Source of the DNA: Dichomitus squalens LYAD-421 SS1
Taxonomy: Eukaryota > Basidiomycota > Agaricomycetes > Polyporales > Polyporaceae
DNA length: 64,000 bases
Direction: 5' to 3'
Assembly (NCBI RefSeq): GCF_000275845.1
Contig: NW_006766900.1
Location: forward strand, 331,639-395,638
Part shown: piece after piece, positions 23,223 through 35,638 of the stretch
How the letters are laid out: each line of letters starts with the position of its first letter
How positions within the stretch are numbered: position 1 is the first letter of the stretch
Made by a program: the position numbers and the translations under genes
Notes under the pieces: generated by a model
Database searches by the model: none
Told to the model about the DNA's origin: nothing
Seen by the model: only the letters and a program-made list of their open reading frames with translations

Positions 23223-26200
23223 TTACCGTCGCCTAGAGTGGGGTGGACACTGGGGCCACAAGACTCGCGTGCCAGATGCCTTCAGCCGTACGATTGCTTC
23301 GCCACGTCCAGTCGGCTCGGATTTCCCGTCGTCTTGACTTGCTATCACCAGACTAGCACGTTCGTCCATAGCCTTTGACATGAAATGCAGGTCGAAATCT
23401 GATAGCGGAGGAAGCAGAAACGCAGGCTCCCTCAAGGAAGTGTCATGGGATGTCGACATATGTGCACTGTCACCGACGACGAGAGAGCATCTGTCGCGAA
23501 CAGGTCGGGTGAGCGCTGACGTAGCGGCGAACTCACTGGAAGCGTCGGAGACGTCGGCATTCCCCTCGTTGCATAAGGAGGCCATCTCTACATCCAAGAC
23601 CGCAGACAGACCGTAAGAGGAGGAAGCAGAAGCATCACAGGGGCCTGAGCTGGGAACGAAGTCATGGCCACAAGAGCTAGAGTCATTGGTAGAAGTCGCC
23701 CTAGAAACAGAAGTAGCCAGTAGTCCAGAAACAAGGTCGTTGTTGAGGATCGGCGCGACGGAGGAGCTAGAGGTAACCGAAGTAGACGCAGCATTGACCA
23801 ATGGAGCGACAACCCCGCATCTCGCCTGGCGTGCAAGGTCCCGCAGCCTGACGCGAGAAGCAGCGGAGAGCAAGCTGCCGTGCATCCTCGCGTTGCCAGC
23901 AGATACAGCTCGCATCTCTGAGACGGCAGAGAAAGACGAGGTTGTTGCCGGCGTCTTGCCCACCATAGCCAAAGAAGCTAGCATCGACTCTTTCAGGATA
24001 GCCGAATCGGGCCATCTGTTCGCCTCAGGAGCACCCCGGCTTGACGCTAAAGGAGATTCCATAACAAGCTCAAGATGCTCTTGACCGCGGGCCTTTCCTT
24101 TGTCAAGCGTCCTCGTCCTAGACTCCTCGCTCGAAGATAAGGGCGGTGAGAACAAAAGGGCGCTCCAGCGATTTCCGTTGCGCCAGCCTGATCGATACCG
24201 AGAGACTCTGGGAACGGCATGGGAGCCAGAGGAAGCAGCGGACGGAAGAGTAGGACAGGAAGCGGGCGCAGAAATAGTCCGCAACTTTTTTGCTGGCGTT
24301 GAGAAAGAAGGCTCTCTCTTCCTCGCTTTGGGTTTGCTTGTTCCACTGGGTGGCATAGACGCTGATGATGCCTGCTGCGAGCGCACGCGTGGGGGAAGCA
24401 GAGGGTTCGAAGGAGCGGTCGCAGCTATAGTAGCATAACTTGAGTGCAATACGTAAGCTTGAGTTGGTATAGAAGAGCCAAGACTAGCTGGACGTACGAT
24501 GGACGAAGGCCTTCACCTATGACGTCTGCCACCATACCAGCTGCGTCGGATAAGGAGCGGCTACGAGTGACACTGCCCTCGCCAGTCAGGGCTAGAGAGG
24601 CTGGAGCGCGGACGTCTTGCGTCAAAGACGAAACAGAGGGCAGTCTCACTAAGACGACATTCGTTGTGGAGTGGGGATGCTTCGAGCTGCGACTTCTACC
24701 CAGCTCGCACACAGGTACTCTGACATGCGGATCGCTTTGCAACGGGGGATGACGCTCTGCATCGACGATATTGCGCTCGACTCTGGAAGGAATCGGACCG
24801 ATGGTATATTGTAGCTCGTGTATCACCTCGTACTTATCGCGAGGCAGGCCTCTATAGCGGATTGAAGTATTACGATCAGCAGAATGCGACAATCAAGAGG
24901 GTTAGGACGCATTGCTTCACCTATCCGCAGAGTGACTTTCCAGAAGTGTATCCGTGACCCGTTCCATCCGCCTACGCTCCCCTCGAACATCTTCGTCAAG
25001 CGGCAGTGGCTTGTCTAGGAGTCCTACGGCACAAGCCAGACCTGCGTCGGTAAGCGCGACTTGCTGACCGGCGATGCCAGTGCGAGCCACCAATATCTGA
25101 AAGACAACGATACTGAGGACGTTCGCATTGAGTTGAACAGCGATGTTACTCACCCTGCTGGTGCGACGAATATGCGTCACCATAGGTCTCGGGGAAGTAG
25201 CTACCACAGGAGGCTGAGTTGGCGCAGACAGAAGCACGGATGGCTCAGGACTGGCGCTCACGGGTACCACGGTTGACGACGAGCTCCGTATAGGATACGC
25301 AGATGGAACCGGCAGGGAGGCCCCGGCACGAACCACCTCGCATGCATCGGACGTAGCTATATTGGCAAGAGCCGGGCCCGGAGAAGTCATCCTGGCAGGA
25401 GTAGCACCAAGGGCCGCACAGATAGGCGCCACAACTAATGTCTCTTCAGTATCCAAGGGCAGCAAATCCGATGACGACGCTGGAGGCGTGTTCCACGTGG
25501 GCTCCATCAGACTCTCATGGTATGTGTCCGCATTCGTGCAAGATGTAGCTAATGCTGGCACGGCGACGCCGTCGTCGGAAGGTCGGGGTCCGGGGCTGAC
25601 GTCCAAATGCCATTGGGTATCCGCCTCGGATGCGGGCTCGCGATCCAGGCCCAACGGAGCTATGCCACCGAAAGCAGGAGGCACAGGAAGCGCGGGGATC
25701 CCAACGCCCAAAGAGTGATCGGAGACGCAGGTCAGGCCGCCTTCAGGGCCGATGTCCTCATGCATATCAGGAGATGCATTGAGTTGGAGGGGTTCATGGA
25801 CCTCGGAGGGAGCACCTATCAGCGACCAACCGGAGCCGAACGCAACGTGAACATCAGGGCTGGACGACGGAGTGGTGCCTTCGGAGCGAGCCTGCATCTG
25901 GAGGGTTAGGTCGTGAGTGTCCAAACTTGCGAACCGTCCATGGATACTCGAGAACCATTGGACGCGAGGGGTCCCCGAGACGGACCGATCGGATTCTCCC
26001 GGCTCACTGATCTCCGTGATACTGCTTAGCATCCGGGCGTGGTACTGAGGGACGTCTCTATCAACTTTTGTGCCCGCCGCTTGAGTGCTGTTTGGTGGCA
26101 CGTCGTGTCCTGCGAGGTGGGTGCTTTGAGCTGCTTCTGGCGAGACGAGAGATGGAACGACCGTAGATGTAAGCCCTGAGGGGAGAGATAGCGGGGTATA

Positions 26201-26860
26201 GCTGGAGAGCAAGGTAGGAGGGACTGGCTGTGAGGAAGCAGAACCAGCCGTTGCTCCAAAGTTGACAAGATCGCCAGACGGAGTGGGGGAAGACAATGTC
26301 GGCGTTTCGCCAGATTTGTCTGACACGGATGCTGCATGCCATCGTTCTGGAGGGTGGTAGGAGAGGCTCGTTTCGAGACACCCATCAGAAGGCGTCACGA
26401 ACCTAGGGTTTGTGACCGGATCGCCTGACCTCCTAGACGCGTTAGAGTTCGGCCCCCAGTCCAGTGCGGAAGTACTAGCGACGTCCCACAACAAAAGCAG
26501 TGCCAGAGTCGCGAAGCCAATCGCCCAGACGACGAGGGAAGGCGCTGCAACATTGTCAACGAAGTGGGTGCGGATCGCTTCGAGAGCTTCCAGACCGGGA
26601 AGAGGCGTGTCCGAGGGCAAGGTGACGGCCTCTTGTAACCAACGTAGACCAAGAGCGCATCTGACGCTTCGTGCATGTCCAAATAGTCCATCAAGAGCTT
26701 CTTGGTTAAGAGCGGCCGATTGAAGGTACTTCGGGGCGTATGTCTCGGTGTTAGCGGTCGTGCTACCCCAGGCGATGTGCAAGGGATCTACGCGCCAGTG
26801 GAATAGAGGTATAAGAGGTATCAATGAGGCTAAGAGCGCGGTCAATTGCTCATGAGGCAT
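23223..26860 (-). CDS. Uncharacterised Ser/Pro-rich membrane-anchored protein, 1150 aa
   Basis: Four exons on the minus strand: 26860-25154, 25096-24921, 24851-24498 and 24438-23223, with introns of 57, 69 and 59 nt. I do not recognise the family. The N-terminus is hydrophobic (LTALLASLIPLIPLF) and a clear membrane helix follows near 115-130 (SLVVWAIGFATLALLLLWDV). The rest is a long, low-complexity Ser/Thr/Pro/Ala-rich chain, likely disordered, with Lys/Arg patches (KPKARKREPSF) in the last 400 residues. A short better-ordered block (ILVARTGIAGQQVALTDAGLACAVGLLDKPLPLDEDVRGERRR) lies around 570-610. The exons join in frame with good donor and acceptor signals, and the frame stays open over 3.4 kb, which supports a real gene. 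The role is unknown; a membrane-tethered regulatory or scaffolding protein is only a guess. Confidence 0.6.
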
Positions 26861-27926
26861 GCTGCAATAGGGATATGCTGTGAGGGTTTCGCAACAGAAT
26901 ATGGTGGAAGAAAGGCAAGTAGTGAGCGGCCCAGGTGGCTGAACTGCGCGCGGTTCAGTTCCTTCACAATCCCAACCACCACCACCCCCTCTTCTTCACT
27001 TCGTCTCGACGTGAACTCCTGCAATCAATAACCGTCTCAATAAGTACTGCGGACGTGCAACGATGCAAGTACTAGGGCTGCAAGTACGAGCGGAGCGGCA
27101 GGTCCACTTCTACTAGACAAGTGACCTGCGTCCACAGAAGGAACCTTCAGCGTCGTGAACGCATTGCCATACAGTGCGTAGGTAGCAGAGTCCCAGGTGA
27201 CCCGACGTTAATATGACAGCTGTCCCAACTGTCAAGCCGTGTCGTGGACGCTACGAAGGCCAGCACCATGTCTTGGAGTTAGTGAATCATTTCCAACGGA
27301 GCTTCTAGCAGACATGGCCTGTGATTGATATTCGAGATTGAACGGTCGTGGCTTGCGTTTTGATACAGGTAATATCGAGGTCGAGGTATTGAGAGGAAGG
27401 TTCGCCGTATCTCGACGATGCATCGAACACGACATCAGCATTCTCTCAGACACGAGATCGGATTCGGTGCGCAATTAGAACAACAACCTCACGTGTCGTG
27501 CGTGTCATACCCGAGACATGGGAAGCTTTCCGCAGTTTCTAGACACATCGGTTACACGAGGACAAGACCATCCCAATCCGTTCGCCTCGCGGTCAGGGGT
27601 GCCGAGGCAGGCGCTCGCCCGAAACTTGATGCCCTGGACAGTCTGTTGTATTCTGCTTTCTGGTTCACTGTGTCGCCTGCGCCCTTGACGATGGAAATCT
27701 GTTTTTCAAGGGGAGCCGGCGCCACTGAGGACAAACAGGGGCCAAGCTGGGACCCACAAACCGACTTATATCGTCGAGGAGCCAGGGAAGAGACTCCAAC
27801 CAAACATTATCGCGCAGAGCGCGGCTAGAGTCCGGATTTCTCCTTCATTTCCCTTTCCCCGTGCTTCTCCCCATTCTCACCATACACGGACGCTTCTCTC
27901 CAATTGACGACCCACGCACGCACAAC
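26861..27926. other. 1.07-kb divergent intergenic region
   Basis: Lies between the starts of the 1150-aa protein (-) and the 759-aa protein (+), so it should hold both promoters. Pyrimidine-rich, CACCACCACCCCC-containing sequence near 26975 and a CT-rich leader just before 27927 are visible. No separate gene is supported; open frames here are short. Confidence 0.5.
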
Positions 27927-30338
27927 ATGGCTGGCCTCAACACCTTGAACCCGATCCACGCCCTCCCTCCTACGCCCCCCTCCTCCGACGTTCCTTCAAT
28001 CATCAAGGCCATCGACTCGCCCTCCATTCTGGACTGCGAGCTCTTACGGCGGCGATCTTCCCCGAAAGTCGGCCCGCTCTCGTGCGCCCCCCTAGACGCC
28101 TTGTCTTCCGCTGAGATCTACAATGCATCCCGCCGTCTCTTGGGAATCCTCGATATAATTGATGATCCTTCAGAAAATCACAACACAAACATTGTTGCAC
28201 AGCCTCCAGCCACACTAGAAACATCTGCTCCACCCGATCCTACTGGCCAAGCTAACAGTCATAACGACCCTAACGCGATCCCCGCACCTCGCCGCCCCTG
28301 CGCCACGCCTCCACCGCCGTCCTATACCATGCACATTCCTTCGGTGTCAACACAGAGGTCTCATTTTTCCTCTCATCGCTTCCGTTCCCGCCGGTCTCCC
28401 CAGTCCACCATGTCGTTCAAGGTCGCGGCACCTGTGCCTCGAGTCCCCCTTGCGTCCGTGCTTTCGTATTGGGGTGCAAATCATGCACGCCCCAGTCCGG
28501 TTCCGGGTACCTCCGTCGCTCCCGCGGATGTCAAGATGGAGGTGGATGCGGGGGAGATGGTTCATGGCGATAGGCTCTCGAAAGCGGGCCTTGGCTTGTT
28601 GCTGGGGCTCACCCCAAGCCCGGGACCACACCCGCGTGCATATCCCGATCCTCATACGCATACGAATGCACAAGCACATGCGAAGTCGCAATCACAATCG
28701 CGCTCTAGGCACTCGCGGCGCCTGCGACGCCTCGCTCCCGCAGCGCTGCAGCTCACGCCGTCTACGCCCCGCAGAGCTCTCCTTACGCCCACGTCCCCCT
28801 TCACACCCGCGCCCGCACCTGTCCCGGCAAATATGCAGCATACTCCACCGTCCGAACTGTTCGCAAACATCCCACTTGCGACTTGCCAAGATCTCTCGTC
28901 TCCCTTCGATATCGATCGCATTCCTGCAATCCCGAGTCTCGATTGCTCGCAGCCTCCATCAGTTTCTCCTCCGACCGATTGCACCCCCGGCCCGTCCGTC
29001 TCGTCTGCTATGGCTCCCATGTCCACCGATCCGACCTCGCTCGTGTTCCCGGCCGGGGACTCCCAGAACGCTGCCAGCTACGCACAGACACGCACGCACG
29101 CGAACACAGACATCAACGCCGCAACGGAAGCTACCGCAGATACGTGGCACGTCGACCTCCTATCCTGGCGGCATACCGTGTCCCGTGCGCTGGATAGCCC
29201 GCTCTCCCCTATTTGCGTGCCGAAGTCCGCGAAATGCACCGTTCATAGAGCATCCTTGAACATGGCGTATACCGTTCCCGCGACCCCGCTGAGAGCCTCT
29301 ATTGGCGAGTTGACAGGAAGCCTGTCGCAGCTTACCCCCGGCTTGCCTCACGACACTGCGCCACCGGCACCCCCGCGCATGGGGTGCAATCCGCTTCCGG
29401 AGCTCCCTGACCATCTGCACTCTTTTGCTCCTCCTCCTCCTTCCTTCTCGTATGAGAGTTCAGAGCAAGCTGCGTACCCGCAGCATGCAGACTTGCGGTT
29501 TGAGCTAGACACCGAAAGCCTTGCTTTGTGGGGGGAGAAGTGCTCCGAGACCATCGCGCGCGCCTCTCTGGTGAGCAGATTTATGATCAACTCATTTTGT
29601 GTACTGACTGTCTCTGCGGAGCAGTCACTGCGCTCCTGCGGCTTACTGCGTGATCCTGATTCGATTACTGCGCTGTGCGACGACCTCCGGGTAGCGTTCG
29701 CGACGGTACAACGAGCTTTGGACGGCACTCCAAGGGACTTCGTCATGGACGGATCAGAAGAGAGGCAGACATGGTACACCAATCACTGCAACGTCGTGCA
29801 CTCGCTCTACCGTAACATGCATCAATTCTACATGCTCGCGCGACACGTCGAGGATAAGCCCCCCCGCATCCACCGCCTCGAGGGCATCCTGAAGAAGCTC
29901 GCCACATACCAGGTCAAATTCACAGATCTTGCGCGGAGGGTTTTGGTGCGTCTTTGCATCTCTCTAGCCACTGTGTCTCCCGGCATCGCCGCGATTTCTC
30001 GCTGACTGGAATATTTGCTACAGCTTTCGCACGAGAAGCTTCGTTTGCTCTCACTGAGGACCGAACTGACGAACGCGCGCACCCTCGCCCGTGCGCAGGC
30101 AGCCGAGGAGCGCCGCCGCCGAAGGGAAGAGCGTACGGCGAGGCAGGAGGGTCGCATGCGTCGGTACGCGCTGCGCGAGGAGATAAAACGCGTGCGGGGC
30201 ACGATACGCACGATGCGCGACGCTGCGCCTCATCTTCCGGACGAAAACGTCTTCCGCGTCCTCGACGAGTACGAGGGGGGCGATGATGTCGACATGGATG
30301 GCGTGTACGACGCCAAGTGGCGGTACAACGCTCCATAG
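27927..30338 (+). CDS. Uncharacterised fungal protein with C-terminal helical/coiled-coil region, 759 aa
   Basis: Three exons: 27927-29570, 29625-29945 and 30024-30338. The ATG at 27927 (AACATGG context) is preferred to the upstream open frame, which lacks an ATG. Both introns have clean GT..AG ends (54 and 78 nt); the first keeps frame if retained. Residues 1 to about 500 are Pro/Ser/His-rich and probably disordered. From about 530 onward the chain is helical and better conserved in character (SETIARASL, DPDSITALCDDLRVAFATVQRALDG, WYTNHCNVVHSLYRNMHQFYMLARHVEDKPPR), followed by an Arg/Glu-rich coiled coil (AEERRRRREERTARQEGRMRRY). No known domain is recognised. It could be a cytoskeletal or nuclear adaptor, but nothing in the sequence proves this. 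Confidence 0.7.
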
Positions 30339-31473
30339 CTCAGGGGAGAGGTAAGGATGGATAGACACTCTTCCTCTCGTTGAGCCGTGAGCGCGAGATA
30401 TGGTTTAGAGGAGTGGCTTACAAGCGGGAGACACGAGGAGATGAAGTATCGGGAAAGTAGTCTCCAGGACCTCTTTTCTTGATCTTGCTCCGGCCCGTCA
30501 GGTAAGCGTGCTTGACCAGAGACGTGGGGGCCCCAAGATGCTTGATTGGTTTATCGCAATCTCTCCTAACGTTTCTAATCGCGGGGATAGTGTAGCTTCG
30601 TACACTGTGCCCGCTCAATGCGCCGGTGTTTCGTAGAAGTTGGACGACGACCTTCACGACCTCACGGCTCCATCAGGGAGTCAATGACCTTCAATGTATC
30701 GGTAAAAATAGTAGCTCTAATTATACATACATCAAAGCTTTTTGTCGGAGGTCTTATGCTCCTACACTTTCGATGCGCGCTGGATAAGCACGTCCGGCAC
30801 ACGGGTAGTCTTGGTCTTCAATATCAGCGCCTGTGTGTAGATTAGAAAATTTGCACGGACCATGTCTTTGTCCGCCTGCCCTAAACTTGCCGCCTATATA
30901 GCCCCGCCCCCTGCTTTCGCTGTTCCCTCAGAACATACTCAGCTAGGATCTATTTTATAGGTACTAACTCGAGTCTCGCATGTTTACACATGCCACATCC
31001 TTCGAATCCAGTCGATGACACCAGCGCCCGCTCGTATAACCGAGAACATGGCCGCCTTGTGCGGTCTCGAGGACGTTTGGTACACTGCTGGCATATCTCT
31101 TCGGAGCTGTACCTCGGTGGACCAGCGAGTTGGGCGTATGTCTGATGGATTATAGCATACAATAGCGTAGTATGTGGAATATATCGTTTAAGCTTGAATC
31201 TTAGCCAATGGTTGTTCTGCAGTCACACAGTTTAACACAACTCTCCGGAGTCTTTTCCCGCTTGTAACCCCATCCAGGTGGCTGAATGTGTAGGAATTTG
31301 GCATCAATGGTAGGTCTTGCGAGGATGAGGAATGCACCGAAGTGTCCGGAGCGCTGCCGAAGTAGCACCATATAATTGGGAATGACGGAGCGACGTGATC
31401 CCCGTAGCAGCGCCCATATGCTTATGAGGACGAAGTCGTGCTAACCGCGTCGTGTCGTACTACAATAGTCAAC
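30339..31473. other. 1.1-kb intergenic region with an orphan core promoter
   Basis: No gene is supported. A strong-looking CTATATAGCCCCGCCCCC core followed by a pyrimidine-rich stretch lies near 30890-30925 on the plus strand, but no open frame follows it closely; the next gene starts at 31474. It may serve a non-coding transcript or be a relic. Confidence 0.4.
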
Positions 31474-33535
31474 ATGCGAGCCTCTGTTATTGCTCTCTGG
31501 CTCAGCGGCCTAGTTCCGCGAGTAGTCGTGTTGACGACTGCCCAGACCTCTGGGGAGCAAGCGGCTTTCTATGTCCCGCATTCCTCCGGAAGGGTCATCA
31601 CGCCAGCAGTCTCCGCGTTCATCGAGGATGCACTTGCTACCTCAACCATTCCCGGTTTGGCTTTGGGAGTTGTACGCCTCGATGAGAATCGTCAGCACAT
31701 GGTTGAATTAGAAGCATGGGGAAGGCAGACAGAGGAGGGCGACGGGGACGATTTGACTCCAGATGTCAGTGTCCTTCTACCGCCCACAATTCCCACATCT
31801 CATCCAATTTCTAGGCCCTCTTCGCGATCGCGTCATGTTCGAAGTCGTTCCTGGTGACCTCGCTAGGGCTTCTCATGGACGACTTCGCGCAAGGGCGTAA
31901 CGTGACGCCTCTTCCATCGGGGATATTACGGTTCGATTGGGATACGAAGGTTCGCGACTTGCTCCCGGACGAGTGGAGTCTACACGACGAGTGGGCCGAA
32001 GTAAGTTTGAGCTTGCGTGACGCTTTCTCGCATCTATCTGGTTTGCCGAGGTGACAATACACATATCCGTGTGCGAGCATGCGACTCATCAACAAGGTTT
32101 GTAGGCACGATTTTTCGTACAAGCCCGGAGATACCGCCACAGAAGTGCTCTGGCGGCTGAGACACCTCTTGCCTGCCTATGAGCCGCGCGAACAATGGAT
32201 GTACAATAATCAGGTGCGCGTCCGTTCTCGGAGTGCACAGATATGACCTTATCGTCAAGATGACAGATGTACATGGTGGGGGCACACATCGTCTCCAGGC
32301 TTTCTAACATGTCGTATCAGTCCTTCGCCTCTTCGCGCATCTTTGCGCCCCTACACATGAACTCGACAACATTCTCTCCCTCCAAGGCGGCAAAGACCGG
32401 GCGGTTGACCCAGACGTGGACGCGAGGCGTGCGTCGCGTCCCATTTTGGTTTTCGGACGAAGTTGCCGACCTCTTTGCCGGGGCTGGCGGCATCATCTCG
32501 AGCGCGGAGGACGTGGTAAGCAATCGGGACTTCGTAAAGATCGGGGGTTCAGGAACTGAACTGCGACTACAGACGAAATGGCTCGCTGTGCTTCTTAACA
32601 AGGGAGTCGATCCCTTGACAACTGCCACAATCATCCCGGCCTCCGTCCTGGAGGCTATGACCACGACTCGTGCTGTGGTCAGTGGTATCCCAGAGGGGCC
32701 CTTATCCATCATAGGGTACGGAATGGGCTGGTTCCGGATGGCCTATAAGGGACACGACGTGGTGTGGCACTTCGGGGCGATCCCAGGATTCTCACTGCTT
32801 GTCGCATTCCTACCGCGTGGCAACTTGGGCGTTGTGCTCCTCGCAAATATGGACGAGAAGCAGGAGAACAATATGAAGATCTTATATCGGGTGATCGATG
32901 AGGCTTTGGGCCAGCCGCAGAATGCTGAGGATGAAGTTAGGTCAGTCGTTTTGTTTCTCGCCTGTTTTTTGGACCTCATGACTCTTCCAATGAGCAGTGT
33001 GCCCGATACTTTCAGATACAACATACCAGCGGTACCAGGACAGGGTGGGATAGGATCAGAACCCTTGCCGTTGACCCTAGATGCCTACGCCGGCACGTAC
33101 GAGGATCCCCTCTATGGCAGCATCACCTTCTGCTCGCCGTTGAGTACATCTGAGTACTGCATACGCGTCCTAGAAGACTTCGCATCAGTCGACAGCTCCT
33201 CGCACTCTCCTTCCTCGCCCAGCCTCCTCGCGGCGTGGCCGCGGGTGTGGTCGAGCCATGTCCGGCTCAGGCATTCCACGGGGACCACATTCGCGCTCAT
33301 CTTCCCACGACTCTTCCCACAGGGCTATGGAAAGAACACGACGCCATTCGAATTCTACGATTCGCAAATCTCGGTAGGGAGAGTCAAGTTTGTCGTCGAG
33401 GGAAAGGAAGACGAGCGACGGGTGGTCGGCTTCTCTTTGATCACCGATGAGCAGGCCGCTGCCGCACGGGTGGCGCGGTCCCAACGTGGAGTTCGGGAGG
33501 TTGGTGACGCGTGGTTCACCAAAACCATATCTTAG
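31474..33535 (+). CDS. Secreted serine hydrolase of the beta-lactamase/CubicO family, 596 aa
   Basis: Six exons: 31474-31764, 31815-32050, 32105-32213, 32267-32515, 32573-32940 and 32998-33535. A signal peptide covers about the first 25 residues (MRASVIALWLSGLVPRVVVL). The active-site motifs of class C beta-lactamase-like hydrolases are all present: SxxK as Ser104-CS-Lys107 (ASCSKSF), YxN as Tyr209-Asn-Asn211 (WMYNNQ) and HxG as His361-Phe-Gly363 (VVWHFGAIPG). HLSGLPRHD before the second intron boundary is typical too. A C-terminal beta-rich lipocalin-like extension (LDAYAGTYEDPLYG onward, about 430-596) is common in fungal members. Such enzymes hydrolyse esters, amides or lactones outside the cell; the substrate is unknown. 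Two 57-nt introns keep the frame open if retained, but removing them restores family motifs (EDVTKWLAVLLNKGVDP). Confidence 0.88.
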
Positions 33536-33713
33536 CGATAACCAATGCGGAGTTGCTCCTCCTTACCCCCGTAATGTGCAACGAGGAAACGAGTGTCACA
33601 TTGAGGCGGATACCCGAAGGTATCCGAGAAGCGTATTGTACACAAACACCAGACTTTCCTTCCGAACATGGAAGGACTGGCACCGAAGCACAAGCAGGAG
33701 TCAAGCGATACGG

Positions 33714-35638
33714 TCATACAGCCGCGAGCCCTACATTCTGCCGCTTCACGTACCAGCGCTTCTGCGGACCGTCCATGATGTCTGCAGCACAGTCAGACAC
33801 TGCGTCTCAAGGGCAAAGCTCGCGCAAAACCACGCACCGATCGGAGAAGTGAAGTTGTGTAAGAACGGATGTACGTTGCTTAGACTCTCGTTGTGAGCCG
33901 CAAGCGCGCCCTCCGTCAAGCCCGTCGGCGTGGGGTCGACAACGCGGCCAGCGATGACAATCCCGGATGCGACACGCCGGTTCGGCATGAACACCGCGCT
34001 AGGGCTCTCGCTGAGCGTAGCGCTCTTCAGCGCGGGATACTCCTCGTCGAGCGTCGGGGGATACTCGGGCAGCGGGCTGGCGCCGGACATTGCGTAGCTG
34101 AATCGCTTCGGCCCCGGGGCGTCATCGGAGAAGCGCGAGTACTCCTGGCCGGCGGTGCGGGAGCGCGACTTTTCGCGCGTGGCGTGGCGGGACTGGACCT
34201 CGCCTTCGACATTGCGGGGGAAGAAGATCTGAGAGGAGGTGAGCGTGTGAGCTGGCCATGTGAGGCGATTAGCACGTACAACGAGCGTGATTGCGGAGGA
34301 AACAACGCAGCCGACGGCTGCCACGGAAGTAAGAAACTCGGTCCAGAAGCTGTGAACATCATAAGCTGGTGCAGCGGCTAAGGAAGCTAATAATACTACG
34401 TACGGGCTCTCGTTGACGTGCTGGTGTGGACGCACGCCATCCACCGCGAGGACAAGAAGGGGAACTACAAACAGGAAGCGGAATAAAACCCGTATGCACT
34501 GCATGCGTGCGATGTCAATAAAGCCAGGATGTATCACGAGGCCATGTCTCGCTTACGTTCAACTCATGGAATGTCGTCAGGCGGACGATAGTACGAATAT
34601 CGACGCCGCTCCGTTTCTATGCGGAACCGTCAGCACAGTTTCAAGCCAACGTGTTTCTATTCAGCCCACCAAGTTGCCGATGAACTCAGGGAATGTCCAC
34701 AAAATTGGCATGAACCAAAGCGTGAGTGACAAGCTGCCCAAACTACCCGCCAAGAACGTGTACGCTTCGCACTGCGGAATGGAGCGATATTAGCGTCTGA
34801 CGCTACACTCACTCACAGCAGCGCGCGCACCTTGAGAGGATCCGACCGCGTGAAAATGGTAACAAGTGGCATGTACGTGACCGCGACAATCGAGCCGACG
34901 ATCCAAGTTCTGAAGTACAAGCTTCGGAACCAGTCCTGCTGTACCGAGCCAGAGTTGACCAGGAAGAGCCAAAAGCAGAGCTCTTCCAGATGCGTTACCC
35001 TGTGGCGTACGGGGAATCAGTCTCAGGGTCTTGTCTCCCGGACGCGATAACATGTGAATCGGAGGCGACGTACATTTCGAGTGACCACGAGATCGTGAAA
35101 AGCAGGTAGAGAGGAAGGATGGCAGCCTTGTGCGTTTGTGTCCACAGTTGCCATGGTACAGGGATGACTGTTGGCACGAGTGAGCTGAAATCTACTACCG
35201 CGTGGTATCACTTACTGCCGGAAGGAAGAAGCTGCACAAAGCCCTCCTGGTACTTGATGGCTGCGAACCCTATGGCGTACGCTATAATCCCGGGGACACT
35301 CAACAGATACGTATACTGAGAAACAGCCGGTCATTATATTCTGACAAGTCGCGGAAGGAAATGAAGACATACTGTCATCAGTCGTTTGAAGGCCCCGGAG
35401 TAAGGACCGTTGTTCAATCTACAGATGCAGATCGGTCAAAACGTCAAGTTGGCTTGTGGCGCCTTACTTACTTGAGGCACTTGAACCGGTCAAACTTCCA
35501 TAGGTGAAAAACGAGAAACATCCCAAGCTGTCAGTGCAATAATGAGTTACGAGCTACTCTTATGCGATAGTACCCAACGCGCACCAGAGTGGACATTATT
35601 GACCAGACTAGGTAGGTCGCCGGCGTCGTGTGGGACAT
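33714..35638 (-). CDS. Uncharacterised multi-pass membrane protein, 434 aa
   Basis: Twelve exons on the minus strand: 35638-35585, 35527-35472, 35418-35373, 35315-35216, 35167-35074, 34999-34831, 34771-34670, 34616-34557, 34498-34404, 34349-34280, 34228-33838 and 33781-33714. All junctions are phase-consistent, giving one frame from ATG to TGA. About seven hydrophobic helices are seen: YLVWSIMSTLLGMFLVF, YLLSVPGIIAYAIGFAAI, AAILPLYLLFTISWSLEM, RTWIVGSIVAVTYMPLV, FLAGSLGSLSLTLWFMPILW, IRVLFRFLFVVPLLVLAVDG and VAAVGCVVSSAITLVIFF. A cytosolic-looking tail of about 150 residues follows, rich in Ser, Pro and Arg. The layout suggests a receptor-like or transporter-like protein; I do not recognise a named family, and it lacks obvious STE3 pheromone-receptor or rhodopsin motifs. 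Several introns are hidden by in-frame readthrough. Confidence 0.7.
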
